From VFMC01 sp963791635 (GTDB lineage Bacteria; Actinomycetota; Acidimicrobiia; Acidimicrobiales; Ilumatobacteraceae), in NCBI GenBank assembly GCA_963791635.1, contig CAWBTC010000017.1:744001-808000 (forward strand): a stretch of DNA of 64,000 bases. The letters are read 5' to 3'. Of this stretch, positions 8,538 to 17,758 are shown in pieces. Every line of letters begins with the position of its first letter. The first letter of the stretch is position 1. Made by a program: the position numbers and the translations under genes. The notes under the pieces were generated by a model. It was given only the letters and a program-made list of their open reading frames with translations, ran no database searches and was not told where the DNA came from.

Positions 8538-9217
<680 letters not shown>

Positions 9218-9387
9218 CGATGCCATTGTGGCGCACATGTCGGGGGCCGGCCATCCGGCTGCGCTCCAGCCCGGCCACTCGCCACACCTCGCATAGGTCG
9301 AAGGTCCCTGGTCGGGACTTGGCAGTCGAGATGACAATCCATCCACGACGCGTCTGTAGGGCGTCGCAGTGGCATGCAGGAGGGGAT

Positions 9388-10890
9388 ATGAGTGCGACCG
9401 CGACGCTCGACGACGTGGCACAGACCGGGACCGAGCACTTCGACGTGCTCATCGTGGGTGCCGGCATCTCCGGCGTGGGCGGCGCGTACCACCTCTCGCA
9501 GCAGTGCCCTGACCTCAGCTTCGTGGTGCTCGAGGGCCTCGAGAGCTTCGGCGGCACCTGGCGGATGCACACGTATCCCGGTATCCGCTCCGACAGCGAC
9601 CTCTACACCTTCGGCTACCGGTTCAAGCCCTGGACCAGCGCGCCGATCGCGACGGCCGAGGAGATCCTGAAGTACATGGGCGAGGTGATCGACGAGAACG
9701 CGCTCGGCGACCACATCCGCTACCACCACTCGATCAGCGCCGCGACGTGGTCGAGCGCCGACAACCTCTGGACGATCGTCGCCACCGATACATCGACCGG
9801 TCAGCAGCGGCGGTTCACGGCGAGCTTTCTCTGGATGTGCCAGGGCTACTACCGGCACTCCGAGGGCTACACGCCCGAGTGGCCGGGAATGGATCGGTAT
9901 CAGGGCAGGATCGTGCACCCCCAGACCTGGCCGACCGATCTCGACTACACCGGCAAGGACGTGATCGTCATCGGCTCGGGTGCCACGGCTGCGACGATCG
10001 TCCCGGCGATGGCGGCCGACTGCAACCACATCACCGTGCTGCAGCGGTCGCCCACCTACTTCTGGACCGGCCGCAACGCCAACGATCTCGCCGACACGTT
10101 GCGCGAGCTGGACATCGACGAGACGTGGATCCATGAGATCGTGCGCCGCAAGGTGCTCCACGACCAGCAGGCGATCACCAAGCTCTCGTTCGAGGAACCC
10201 GAGTTCCTCCGCAACGAGTTGATCAACGGGATCAAGGCGTTCCTGCCCGACGACTACCCCGTCGAGGAGCACTTCTCTCCGACGTATCGACCGTGGCAAC
10301 AGCGTCTGGCCTTCGTGCCCGACGGAGACCTGTTCAAGGGCCTCGCGTCAGGCAAGGCATCGATGGTGACCGACGAGATCGAGACGTTCACCGAGGACGG
10401 CATCATGTTGAAGAGCGGTCGGGAGCTCACTGCCGACCTCATCGTGACAGCCACGGGGTTCAACCTCAGCGTCCTCGGCGACATCGAGTTCACGATCGAC
10501 GGGCAGCCGCTTGCCTTCCACGACACCGTCACCTACCGAGGGATGATGTTCACCGGCGTTCCCAACATGCTGTGGGTGTTCGGCTACTTCCGTGCGAGCT
10601 GGACGTTGCGTGCCGATTTGATCGGCGACTTCACCTGCCGCCTGCTGAACCACATGCGCGAACTCGGCGTGCAGCGGGTGACGCCGCGGCTGCGACCTGA
10701 GGACGCGGACATGCAGATCCTGCCGTGGATGGATCCGGAGAACTTCAACCCCAACTACCTGATGCGCAGCATGCATCTCCTGCCGCAGCGTGGAGACACA
10801 CCCGAGTGGCAACACAGCCAGGACTACTGGATGGAGAAGGACGCCCTCCCTGCCGCTGACCTCGACGACGGCTGCCTCGTCTACGAGTAG
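9388..10890 (+). CDS. flavin-containing monooxygenase, EthA-like Baeyer-Villiger type
   Basis: 500 residues with an N-terminal FAD Rossmann motif GAGISG (24-29), then FGGTWRMHTYPGIRSDSD, the linker HPQTWPTDLDYTGKDVIVIGSGATAAT containing the NADPH-binding GSGATA, and a C-terminal ATGF motif. This arrangement is typical of the EthA-like branch of class B flavoprotein monooxygenases, which oxidise ketones, thioethers or thioamides. AGGAGGGG precedes the ATG by a few bases, so translation is from a clear ribosome-binding site. It is divergent from the nitrile hydratase operon and precedes an acyl-CoA ligase, suggesting degradation of organic compounds. Confidence 0.88.
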   Translation: MSATATLDDVAQTGTEHFDVLIVGAGISGVGGAYHLSQQCPDLSFVVLEGLESFGGTWRMHTYPGIRSDSDLYTFGYRFKPWTSAPIATAEEILKYMGEVIDENALGDHIRYHHSISAATWSSADNLWTIVATDTSTGQQRRFTASFLWMCQGYYRHSEGYTPEWPGMDRYQGRIVHPQTWPTDLDYTGKDVIVIGSGATAATIVPAMAADCNHITVLQRSPTYFWTGRNANDLADTLRELDIDETWIHEIVRRKVLHDQQAITKLSFEEPEFLRNELINGIKAFLPDDYPVEEHFSPTYRPWQQRLAFVPDGDLFKGLASGKASMVTDEIETFTEDGIMLKSGRELTADLIVTATGFNLSVLGDIEFTIDGQPLAFHDTVTYRGMMFTGVPNMLWVFGYFRASWTLRADLIGDFTCRLLNHMRELGVQRVTPRLRPEDADMQILPWMDPENFNPNYLMRSMHLLPQRGDTPEWQHSQDYWMEKDALPAADLDDGCLVYE

Positions 10891-10918
10891 TCCGTCCGCC
10901 TGCCATTGCACCCGGGCC

Positions 10919-10924
10919 TAATGT
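10919..10924 (+). promoter_or_regulatory. -10 box of a leaderless promoter for the acyl-CoA ligase
   Basis: TAATGT lies 8 nt before the ATG at 10933; no Shine-Dalgarno sequence is visible. Confidence 0.45.
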
Positions 10925-10932
10925 GCGACCCC

Positions 10933-12489
10933 ATGAAAGAGCTGATCTACCACCGCATGCTCCTGCCGGCCGTGTCGCGCTACGCCGACGCGCCGATCGC
11001 CACCAACGCCGCGACAGGGGCCTCCGTCACGTATGCCGAGCACTTCGACGCCGTCGGCCGACTGATCGGCGGACTCCAGGGTCTCGGGATCGGGCGCGGC
11101 GACCGCTACGCGGTGATGACGCTCAACTCGGCGGAGTACCTGCAGCTGTATCACGCCGCGTTCCTCGGCGGTGGCGTGGTGAACCCGCTCAACCTGCGGT
11201 TCGCGCCGAAGGAGTTGGCCTACGTGCTGCGCGACTCCGGCACGAAGGTGTGCTTCGTGGATGCGATCTTCGCTCCGCTGATCGATGCGGTGAAGGCCGA
11301 TGCCGGGCTCGAGCACGTGGTGCTCGTCGGACAGGGCGATGTGCCGCACACGGTGTCGTGGACCGATCTGCTGAGCGCCGATGCGGTGATCCCCGACGAA
11401 GGGGATGAAACCGACCCGGTCGTGCTCATGTACACCGGCGGCACGACTGGCCTCCCGAAGGGCGTGCTGCTCGATCAACGCGCCGAGATCCTCAACGCGT
11501 ACCACGTGATGATGCGGCTCCAGTTCGACTCATCCGTCGTGAACCTGATCCAGACGCCGATGTTCCATGCCGCGTCGATGTTCGGCGTGCTCGGCGGACC
11601 GGCGCAGGGCGCTCACACGGTGGTGGTCCCGATGTTCGAGCCCACTGCCGTGATGAGCGCGGTGGAGACCTACCAGCCCACCACCACGGTGATGGTGCCG
11701 ACGATGATCGGCATGACGATGGCGCACCCCGAGTTCCGCCCCGAGCGGCTCGGCTCGTTCACGGACCTCGTCTACGGCGCGTCACCGATGCCGCAGGCGC
11801 TGCTGGAGAAGATGCTCGCGCTCTACCCCGAGATGAGCATCTGGCAGGGCTACGGCATGACCGAGAGCTCGAGCGTGCTCACCTTCCTCGGTCCCGACGA
11901 GCATCGTGCTGGTGGTCAGTACCTCCGTTCGGCCGGCATGCCGCTGCCCGGCGTCGTGCTGTCGATCCAGGACGACCACGGCAACGAAGTCGGTGTCGGT
12001 GAAGCCGGTGAGGTGTGTGCGCGTGCGGGCAACTTCATGATCGAGTACTGGAACAAGCCCGAGGCCACCGAGGAGGTGTTCCGCGGCGGCTGGTACCACA
12101 CGGGCGACGCCGGGTACCTCGATGGCGACGGCTATCTGTACCTCGTCGACCGCGTGAAGGACATGATCGTCACCGGTGGCGAGAACGTCTACTCGAGTGA
12201 GGTGGAGAACGCGATCGCGAGCCATCCCAGTGTGTTGCAGGTGGCCGTGATCGGCATCCCGAGCGAGCAGTGGGGCGAGGCAGTGCACGCCATCGTCGTG
12301 CTGCGCGAAGGCGTGGAGATCATCGAGAGCGAACTCATCGACCACACCCGTGCGTGGATCGCCGGATACAAGGTGCCCAAGAGCATCTCGTTCCGTGTCG
12401 AGCCGTTGCCACTGTCGGGTGCGATGAAGGTGCTCAAACGCGAGCTGCGCGCCCCGTTCTGGGAAGGTCGCGAGCGCAACGTCAACTGA
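10933..12489 (+). CDS. long-chain fatty acid-CoA ligase / acyl-CoA synthetase (AMP-binding)
   Basis: 518 residues of the ANL adenylating superfamily. The P-loop-like motif is MYTGGTTGLPKGV, the A5 region is YGMTESS, and the hinge/A8 region is YHTGDAGYLDGDGYLYLVDRVKDMIVTGGENVYSSEVE. The C-terminus contains KVPKSISF and a catalytic Lys within SGAMKVLKREL. The enzyme activates a carboxylic acid as acyl-AMP and then acyl-CoA in the cytoplasm; chain-length specificity cannot be read. It sits 42 bp after the monooxygenase but has its own leaderless-type promoter. The ATG at 10933 is chosen over 10921 for that reason. Confidence 0.88.
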   Translation: MKELIYHRMLLPAVSRYADAPIATNAATGASVTYAEHFDAVGRLIGGLQGLGIGRGDRYAVMTLNSAEYLQLYHAAFLGGGVVNPLNLRFAPKELAYVLRDSGTKVCFVDAIFAPLIDAVKADAGLEHVVLVGQGDVPHTVSWTDLLSADAVIPDEGDETDPVVLMYTGGTTGLPKGVLLDQRAEILNAYHVMMRLQFDSSVVNLIQTPMFHAASMFGVLGGPAQGAHTVVVPMFEPTAVMSAVETYQPTTTVMVPTMIGMTMAHPEFRPERLGSFTDLVYGASPMPQALLEKMLALYPEMSIWQGYGMTESSSVLTFLGPDEHRAGGQYLRSAGMPLPGVVLSIQDDHGNEVGVGEAGEVCARAGNFMIEYWNKPEATEEVFRGGWYHTGDAGYLDGDGYLYLVDRVKDMIVTGGENVYSSEVENAIASHPSVLQVAVIGIPSEQWGEAVHAIVVLREGVEIIESELIDHTRAWIAGYKVPKSISFRVEPLPLSGAMKVLKRELRAPFWEGRERNVN

Positions 12490-12548
12490 CGCACGCACGC
12501 ACGCTCGCCCGCACGCCCTGCCCGATCAACAGGCCGTTTCGGTCCATC

Positions 12549-12574
12549 CCCGATCGGTCGCTCGCGGGATCGGG
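12549..12574 (+). terminator. putative terminator after the acyl-CoA ligase
   Basis: CCCGATC and GATCGGG form a 7-bp stem with a 12-nt loop, followed by CCTTTCG, in the 150-bp gap after the ligase. The U-tract is poor, so the call is weak. I see nothing else in the gap. Confidence 0.3.
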
Positions 12575-12643
12575 CCTTTCGCCCCTCGTCGGGGGCCGGA
12601 TGCGGTGCCTTCATGGAGAGATGACGAGAGTCGAGAGGAGGCA

Positions 12644-12853
12644 ATGATGCATGCGACGCCTGGATCGCAACTGATCATCACCGGCCACCACGTGGGTGAG
12701 CCCGATCGCACCGGAGAGGTGCTGGAGGCCCGAGGACCGGGCGGTACTGCACCGTTCCTCGTCCGTTGGGACGACACCGGTCACGAGTCGCTGCTGTTCC
12801 CCGGCAGCGATTGCACGGTCAAGGAGCTCGATCACGCGGAGGTGGTGTCATGA
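12644..12853 (+). CDS. DUF1918 domain protein
   Basis: A 69-residue protein with the DUF1918 pattern: GSQLIITGHHVGEPDRTGEVLEARGPGGTAPFLVRWDDTGHESLLFPG. The family is a small SH3-like beta barrel common in actinobacteria and has no proven function. The ATG at 12644 follows GAGAGGAGG at ideal spacing. Its stop overlaps the next start by 4 bp (ATGA), so it is cotranslated with the CBS protein. DUF1918 and CBS genes are often adjacent in actinobacteria. Confidence 0.85.
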   Translation: MMHATPGSQLIITGHHVGEPDRTGEVLEARGPGGTAPFLVRWDDTGHESLLFPGSDCTVKELDHAEVVS

Positions 12854-13305
12854 AGGTCGCCGATCTCTCCGCACGTCCGGCCGTGACGGTCGCACCCGAG
12901 GCCACCGTGGCCCACGCAGCCACGCTCATGTTCCGCGCCGGTGTCGGCTGCCTGGTGGTGGTCGACCACGACCAACTCGTCGGGATCGTCACCGATCGCG
13001 ATCTCGTGGTTCGTGTGCTCGCCCACGGCATCCCGTCCGACACCCGGATCGACTCCGTGATGTCGACCAACGTCGTGGCCGTTGATCGCCATGCCGACAT
13101 TCGCGAGGCGGTCGCCTCGTTCCACCACCACGCCGTGCGCCGCATGCCCGTCGTCGATGGCGACCAGGTGGTCGGCCTCGTGTCGCTCGACGACATGATC
13201 GTCGCGCTGTCGAAGGTGTTCGCTGACGTCACCCACGGGATGACCGCCCAGCTGGTGTTCCCGCACGGCAACGACGAACCATCGGTGCCGGTGCTCAGCC
13301 GCTGA
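12850..13305 (+). CDS. tandem CBS domain protein
   Basis: 151 residues made of two CBS motifs, about 6-55 (PAVTVAPEATVAHAATLMF ... GIVTDRDLVVRVLA) and about 68-120 (VVAVDRHADIREAVASF ... GLVSLDDMIVALS). Such stand-alone pairs bind adenosyl nucleotides and act as energy or redox sensors in the cytoplasm; the partner is unknown. It is translationally coupled to the DUF1918 gene and converges on the AlkB-like gene. Confidence 0.85.
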   Translation: MKVADLSARPAVTVAPEATVAHAATLMFRAGVGCLVVVDHDQLVGIVTDRDLVVRVLAHGIPSDTRIDSVMSTNVVAVDRHADIREAVASFHHHAVRRMPVVDGDQVVGLVSLDDMIVALSKVFADVTHGMTAQLVFPHGNDEPSVPVLSR

Positions 13306-13317
13306 CGTGCCGCGGCA

Positions 13318-13986
13318 TCAGTTCGTGAAGCGCCACGCGTCGCGGTGACGGAGCGATTGGTCGGGTTCACCGCGTCGCGAGGTCCAGCGCCACTGCGCCG
13401 AGACACGGCAGCCGACCGCGCCGGCGACCGGTGGCACCGCATGCAGCCACTCCTTCTGGCATGCACCTCCCATCACGAGCAGGTCGCCGCCGGCGGGCGA
13501 GATGTCGATGACGTCGCGCCACTCGTCATCGTCGGTGAATCGCTGACGGCCGGTGTCGGGACGGAGGTACCAGGGACGATGGGCGCCGAAGCTGACGACG
13601 GCGACCAGCGTGTCGTCGAGCCAGGTCATGCCCGTGTCACGGTGGAAGCCCAGGGACTCGCGCTCGTTGCGGTACTGGGTCAGCACCACTCCGGAGAACC
13701 GCACCCGGTAACGCCGCACCAGCCAGGCCTCGATCGCGGCCAGTGAAGGGTGCCGGTGCTGACCTGATTGGCGGGCACTGAGGCGCGTGTCGTCGACCCA
13801 ACGCTCGTATCGGAACTGTCGACCCTGCTGCCACCGGGCGGTGGCCAGCAGTTCGGCGTGCGCCCGATCGGGTTCGACCACCAGTCCGCGCACAACGTCG
13901 ACCCACGATCGCTCGTCGAGACGCACCCGCTGGGTGTCGGGCGAGGGATGGAGCCAGGTCGACAGTGCTGTGCCGGGAGCCGTCAT
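13318..13986 (-). CDS. AlkB-like 2-oxoglutarate/Fe(II) dioxygenase
   Basis: 222 residues. The double-stranded beta-helix ligands are visible: HxD in GFHRDTGMTWLDD, a distal His in EWLHAVPP, and the 2-oxoglutarate-binding Arg pair in RVSAQWRW. YRNERESLGFHRD is the nucleotide-flipping/active-site region typical of AlkB homologues, which oxidatively demethylate alkylated DNA or RNA. The long N-terminus (about 60 residues) is variable. A leaderless promoter box precedes the ATG. Its exact substrate and any link to the Ada response are unknown. Confidence 0.82.
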   Translation of the reverse strand: MTAPGTALSTWLHPSPDTQRVRLDERSWVDVVRGLVVEPDRAHAELLATARWQQGRQFRYERWVDDTRLSARQSGQHRHPSLAAIEAWLVRRYRVRFSGVVLTQYRNERESLGFHRDTGMTWLDDTLVAVVSFGAHRPWYLRPDTGRQRFTDDDEWRDVIDISPAGGDLLVMGGACQKEWLHAVPPVAGAVGCRVSAQWRWTSRRGEPDQSLRHRDAWRFTN

Positions 13987-13992
13987 GACCTG

Positions 13993-13998
13993 ACCGTA
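13993..13998 (-). promoter_or_regulatory. -10 box of a leaderless promoter for the AlkB-like gene
   Basis: TACGGT on the minus strand, 6 nt before the ATG at 13986. Confidence 0.5.
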
Positions 13999-14083
13999 CG
14001 AAACCGGTGTGACAGCGCGTCCTGCGGCGTTCGCGTCTGTTCGTCCCTGTTCGCGTCTGTTCGCGGAGATCGAGCGAGGCGAA

Positions 14084-14089
14084 TAGCGT
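14084..14089 (+). promoter_or_regulatory. -10 box of a leaderless promoter for the urease operon
   Basis: TAGCGT, then 7 nt, then the ATG at 14097, which begins the conserved urease gamma N-terminus (MRLTPTD). No ribosome-binding site is present. Confidence 0.55.
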
Positions 14090-14096
14090 GCAGCGC

Positions 14097-14801
14097 ATGC
14101 GCCTCACCCCGACCGATCGCGATCGGTTGCTCATCTTCACCGCGGCCGAGCTCGCCCGCGCCCGCAGGTCCCGTGGCCTGCTGCTGAACGTGCCGGAGGC
14201 GACCGCGCTGATCGCCGACACGGTCTGCGAGGCAGCTCGCGACGGCGCCCGTCTCGTAGCAGCGGCGGCCGCCGGCGCCTCGGTGCTCTCCGTCGACGAC
14301 GTGCTGCCCGGCGTGGTCGACGTCGTCACCGAGGTGAAGGTGGAGGCGGTGTTCGACGACGGCACCCGAATGGTCGTCGTCCGCGACCCCTTCGGCGCCG
14401 GTGCCGAAGGTCTCGGCGATGATGCACCCGGGGCGGTGATGACCGCCGACCGCGAAGCGGTCGCGCCAGCCGGCCTCGTGCGGCTGTCGGTCACGAACAC
14501 CTCCGACGTGCCGGTGAGCATCACCTCGCACTTCCACTTCTTCGAGGTCAACCCACGGCTCGACTTCGATCGCGCCGCCGCATACGGCATGCGTCTGGCG
14601 ATCCCCGCCGGGTCGTCGTTGCGGTTCGACCGGGGTGTGGCCGTCGAGGCGCCGTTGGTGCCGATCGGTGGGGCCAGGGTCGCGATCGGGTTCGCCGGTC
14701 TGGTCGACGGCCCGCTCGACGCGCCGGGAGCGAAGGAGGCCGCGCTCTCCCGGGCCGAGGCCCAGGGCTATCTCGGCGCCGCCGCAGGGAGATCATCATG
14801 A
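14097..14801 (+). CDS. ureAB: urease gamma-beta fusion subunit
   Basis: 234 residues. Residues 1-100 are the gamma chain (RLTPTDRDRLLIFTAAELARARRSRGLLLN, then VLPGVVDVVTEVKVEAVFDDGTRMV). After a short linker, residues 120-225 are the beta chain (VTNTSDVPVSITSHFHFFEVNPRLDFDRAAAYGMRLAIPAGSSLRFDRG). The same fused order and length occur in Helicobacter UreA. It is a structural subunit of the cytoplasmic urea amidohydrolase. It overlaps ureC by 4 bp. A GTG at 14088 is an alternative start, but the ATG fits the family N-terminus and the leaderless box. Confidence 0.9.
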   Translation: MRLTPTDRDRLLIFTAAELARARRSRGLLLNVPEATALIADTVCEAARDGARLVAAAAAGASVLSVDDVLPGVVDVVTEVKVEAVFDDGTRMVVVRDPFGAGAEGLGDDAPGAVMTADREAVAPAGLVRLSVTNTSDVPVSITSHFHFFEVNPRLDFDRAAAYGMRLAIPAGSSLRFDRGVAVEAPLVPIGGARVAIGFAGLVDGPLDAPGAKEAALSRAEAQGYLGAAAGRSS

Positions 14802-16588
14802 GCGACCACTCGCATCCCCATCCCCATCCACATCCGCACCGGCACGCTCACGGGGCTGTCGAGCACAGTCACGACGAGGGACACGTCCCGCACAGCCACG
14901 AGCACCCAGACGAGATCCTCCCGAACGACTATGCCGCCATCCACGGCCCGACCGTGGGCGACCGAGTGCGCCTCGGCGACACCCGCCTCGTCGTGCAGAT
15001 CGAGTACGACGCGCAGCGACGCGGTGACGAGTTCCTCGCCGGCTTCGGCAAGACCGCCCGCGACGGCCTGCTGCTCAAGGCCGCTGCGGTGCGCGACACG
15101 TGCGACCTGGTGATCTCCAACGTGGTGATCATCGATGCGATGCACAGGATCGGGAAGGCATCGATCGGCATCCGCAACGGCCGCATCTGCAGCATCGGGC
15201 GTGCCGGCAACCCCGACATGCTCGACGACGTCGACGTGGTGGTGGGCACCGGCACGGCGATCGTGTCGGGCGAGGGCATGATCGCCACCGCTGGAGCGAT
15301 CGACACCCACGTGCACCTGCTGTCCCCACGGATCATGGAGGCGTCGCTCGCCTCGGGCGTCACGACGATCATCGGCCAGGAGTTCGGACCGGTCTGGGGG
15401 GTCGGCGTGAGCTCACCGTGGGCGTTGCGCCATGCGTTCAACTCCTTTGATCAGTGGCCCGTCAACATCGGATTCCTCGGCCGCGGTTCCTCGTCGGATC
15501 CGGCACCGCTCGTCGAGGCGCTCGTCGAGGGTGGCGCGTGTGGGTTCAAGGTGCACGAAGACATGGGCGCCCACACCCGTGCACTCGACACGGCGCTGCG
15601 TGTCGCCGAGGACCACGACGTGCAGGTGGCGCTCCACACCGACGGACTCAACGAATGCCTCTCGGTGGAGGACACCCTGCAGGTGCTCGACGGTCGCACG
15701 ATCCACGCGTTCCACATCGAGGGCTGCGGCGGGGGACACGTACCGAACGTGCTGAAGCTGGCCGGTGTGGCGAACGTGATCGGTTCGTCCACCAACCCCA
15801 CGTTGCCGTTCGGTCGTGACGCGCTCGACGAGCACTACGAGATGATCTTCGCCTGTCACGGGTTGAACCACCATTCGCCCAGCGACGGCGAGATGGTGAA
15901 CGACCGCATCCGCAATGGCACGATGGGCGCCGAGGGTGTGCTCCACGACATCGGCGTGATCGGCATCACCTCCTCCGATGCGCAGGGCATGGGCCGTGCG
16001 GGCGAGACCGTGCGCCGAACGTTCCAGCTCGCGGCGAAGATGAAGCAGGATCTCGACGACGGGCCCACGTGGCACGACAACGAGCGCGTGCGCCGATACG
16101 TCGCCAAGCTCACGATCAACCCCGCCATCGCCCATGGCCTGTCACACGAGATCGGCTCGATCGAGGTCGGCAAGCTCGCCGACATCGTCCTGTGGCGCCC
16201 GGATCACTTCGGGGCCAAGCCACAACTGGTGCTCAAAGCGGGGTTCCCGGCCTACGGCGTGACCGGGGATCCCAACGCCACTACCGATTCGTGCCAACCG
16301 CTCGTGCTCGGGCCGCAGTTCGGTTCGTTCGGTGCGACCGCCGCCGACCTGTCGGTGGCGTTCGTGAGCCAGGCAGCCGTCGACGCCGGCGACGACCACA
16401 TGACCACGCGTCGTACCCGAGTGGCGGTGCGCAACACCCGAGGTATCGGCCCGGCCGACCTCGTGCACAACACGCGCCTCGGCCACGTCGACGTCGACTC
16501 GCGCACCGGGTCGGTGAGCTTCGAGGGTGAGGTCGTCTACGCCGATCCCGCAGACTCGGTGTCGCTCAGCCGTCTGTACTTCCTGTGA
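14798..16588 (+). CDS. ureC: urease alpha (catalytic) subunit with His-rich N-terminal extension
   Basis: 596 residues, about 25 longer than usual because of an N-terminal tail with 14 His among residues 3-36. Metal-site residues are present: His171 and His173 (GAIDTHVHLL), the carbamylated-Lys position Lys251 (GFKVHED), His280 (ALHTDGLNE), His306 (FHIEGCGGGH) and Asp394 (TSSDAQGMGR). The flap motif, normally CHHLD, reads CHGLN here; flap Cys353 and catalytic His354 are kept. No ureD, ureE, ureF or ureG gene lies near. The protein should hydrolyse urea to ammonia and carbamate, with a His-rich head plausibly storing nickel. The divergent flap leaves substrate and metal open. Confidence 0.88.
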   Translation: MSDHSHPHPHPHPHRHAHGAVEHSHDEGHVPHSHEHPDEILPNDYAAIHGPTVGDRVRLGDTRLVVQIEYDAQRRGDEFLAGFGKTARDGLLLKAAAVRDTCDLVISNVVIIDAMHRIGKASIGIRNGRICSIGRAGNPDMLDDVDVVVGTGTAIVSGEGMIATAGAIDTHVHLLSPRIMEASLASGVTTIIGQEFGPVWGVGVSSPWALRHAFNSFDQWPVNIGFLGRGSSSDPAPLVEALVEGGACGFKVHEDMGAHTRALDTALRVAEDHDVQVALHTDGLNECLSVEDTLQVLDGRTIHAFHIEGCGGGHVPNVLKLAGVANVIGSSTNPTLPFGRDALDEHYEMIFACHGLNHHSPSDGEMVNDRIRNGTMGAEGVLHDIGVIGITSSDAQGMGRAGETVRRTFQLAAKMKQDLDDGPTWHDNERVRRYVAKLTINPAIAHGLSHEIGSIEVGKLADIVLWRPDHFGAKPQLVLKAGFPAYGVTGDPNATTDSCQPLVLGPQFGSFGATAADLSVAFVSQAAVDAGDDHMTTRRTRVAVRNTRGIGPADLVHNTRLGHVDVDSRTGSVSFEGEVVYADPADSVSLSRLYFL

Positions 16589-16625
16589 CTCTTCCCCCGA
16601 TCCCGCAGCCATTGGAGCCCACGCC

Positions 16626-17666
16626 ATGACCACACCTCGCCTCTGCGGTTTCCGAATGCCTGCGGAGTGGGTACCGCACACGCGCACCTGGATGGAGTTC
16701 CCACCCGTCAACGAATCCTTCGCCGAGAACGGCACGGACGACCTCGCACATCTGCGCGGTGTGTGGGCGTCGGTCGCGAACACCATCGCCCAGTTCGAGC
16801 CGGTCTCGATGGTGTGCAACATCGGCGATGCCGAGATCGCCCGCTCGATGGTGGACGACTCGATCGAGCTGCATGAAACCCACATCGACGACGCCTGGGT
16901 GCGCGACAGCGGCCCGACGTTTCTCGTGCACCCCGACGGGCGGCTGGGTGCCACGCACTGGAAGTTCAACGCATGGGGTGATCAGGGATTCTCGCGCTGG
17001 GACGACGAGCAGCACGTCGGTGCCTACATCGCCGGCCTCGCAGGCGCTGAGCTGTTCAGTTCATCGATGGTCAACGAAGGTGGCGGCATCCACGTCGACG
17101 GCGAGGGCACCGTCATCGTGACCGAAACCGTGCAGCTCGACCCGGGTCGCAACCCCACGCTGAACGCCGAAGGAGTCGAGACCGAGTTGCGTTCGTACCT
17201 CGACGTCGAACGCGTGCTGTGGCTGCCACGTGGCCTGACCAAGGACTACGACCGCTTCGGCACCCGTGGACACGTGGACATCATCGCTGCCTTCCCTCGC
17301 CCGGGTGCGGTGCTGGTGCACGTGCAGACCGATCCCGATCACCCCGACTTCGCCGTGTCGCAGGCAACTCTCGACGTGCTGTCCAGGAGCACCGATGCTG
17401 CAGGCCGATCGCTCGAGATCATCGAGGTGCCTGCACCGCAGACGGGGTACGACGACGGTGGACTGGTCGATTGGAGCTACATCAACCACTACGTGTGCAA
17501 CGGCGCGGTGATCCTGTGCTCCTTCGACGATCCCAACGACGAGGTGGTCGCCGGGATCCTGGCCGACGCCTATCCGGGTCGCGAGATCGTCCTGCACGAT
17601 GCCCGATCGATCTTCCGCTGTGGCGGTGGCATCCACTGCATCACCCAGCAACAACCCGCCGTCTGA
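16626..17666 (+). CDS. agmatine deiminase-like (peptidyl-arginine deiminase family) hydrolase
   Basis: 346 residues of the guanidino-group-modifying fold. Family blocks are MPAEWVPHTRTWMEFP (N-terminus), DDAWVRDSGPTF, EGGGIHVDGEGTV, TRGHVDIIAAFP and the C-terminal GGGIHCITQQQP with nucleophilic Cys340. Agmatine deiminases convert agmatine to N-carbamoylputrescine and ammonia. The gene follows ureC by 37 bp on the same strand, so both may serve nitrogen release from guanidino and urea compounds. No carbamoylputrescine amidase is adjacent, so another small guanidino substrate is possible. A weak GCCCG/CGGGC stem lies just after the stop (17677-17692). Confidence 0.85.
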   Translation: MTTPRLCGFRMPAEWVPHTRTWMEFPPVNESFAENGTDDLAHLRGVWASVANTIAQFEPVSMVCNIGDAEIARSMVDDSIELHETHIDDAWVRDSGPTFLVHPDGRLGATHWKFNAWGDQGFSRWDDEQHVGAYIAGLAGAELFSSSMVNEGGGIHVDGEGTVIVTETVQLDPGRNPTLNAEGVETELRSYLDVERVLWLPRGLTKDYDRFGTRGHVDIIAAFPRPGAVLVHVQTDPDHPDFAVSQATLDVLSRSTDAAGRSLEIIEVPAPQTGYDDGGLVDWSYINHYVCNGAVILCSFDDPNDEVVAGILADAYPGREIVLHDARSIFRCGGGIHCITQQQPAV

Positions 17667-17758
17667 GCGACGAGGGGCCCGCTCGCTCGGGCGACGACAC
17701 TGCGTCGGAAATGGGGTACGTTTCTTCCCTCGATCACATCTTTCGGAAGGAACATTTC

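Noticed and set aside
14088..14096. GTG start for the urease gamma-beta gene
   Set aside because: It would overlap the last bases of the -10 box and add three residues not seen in urease gamma chains, whose N-terminus matches ATG 14097.
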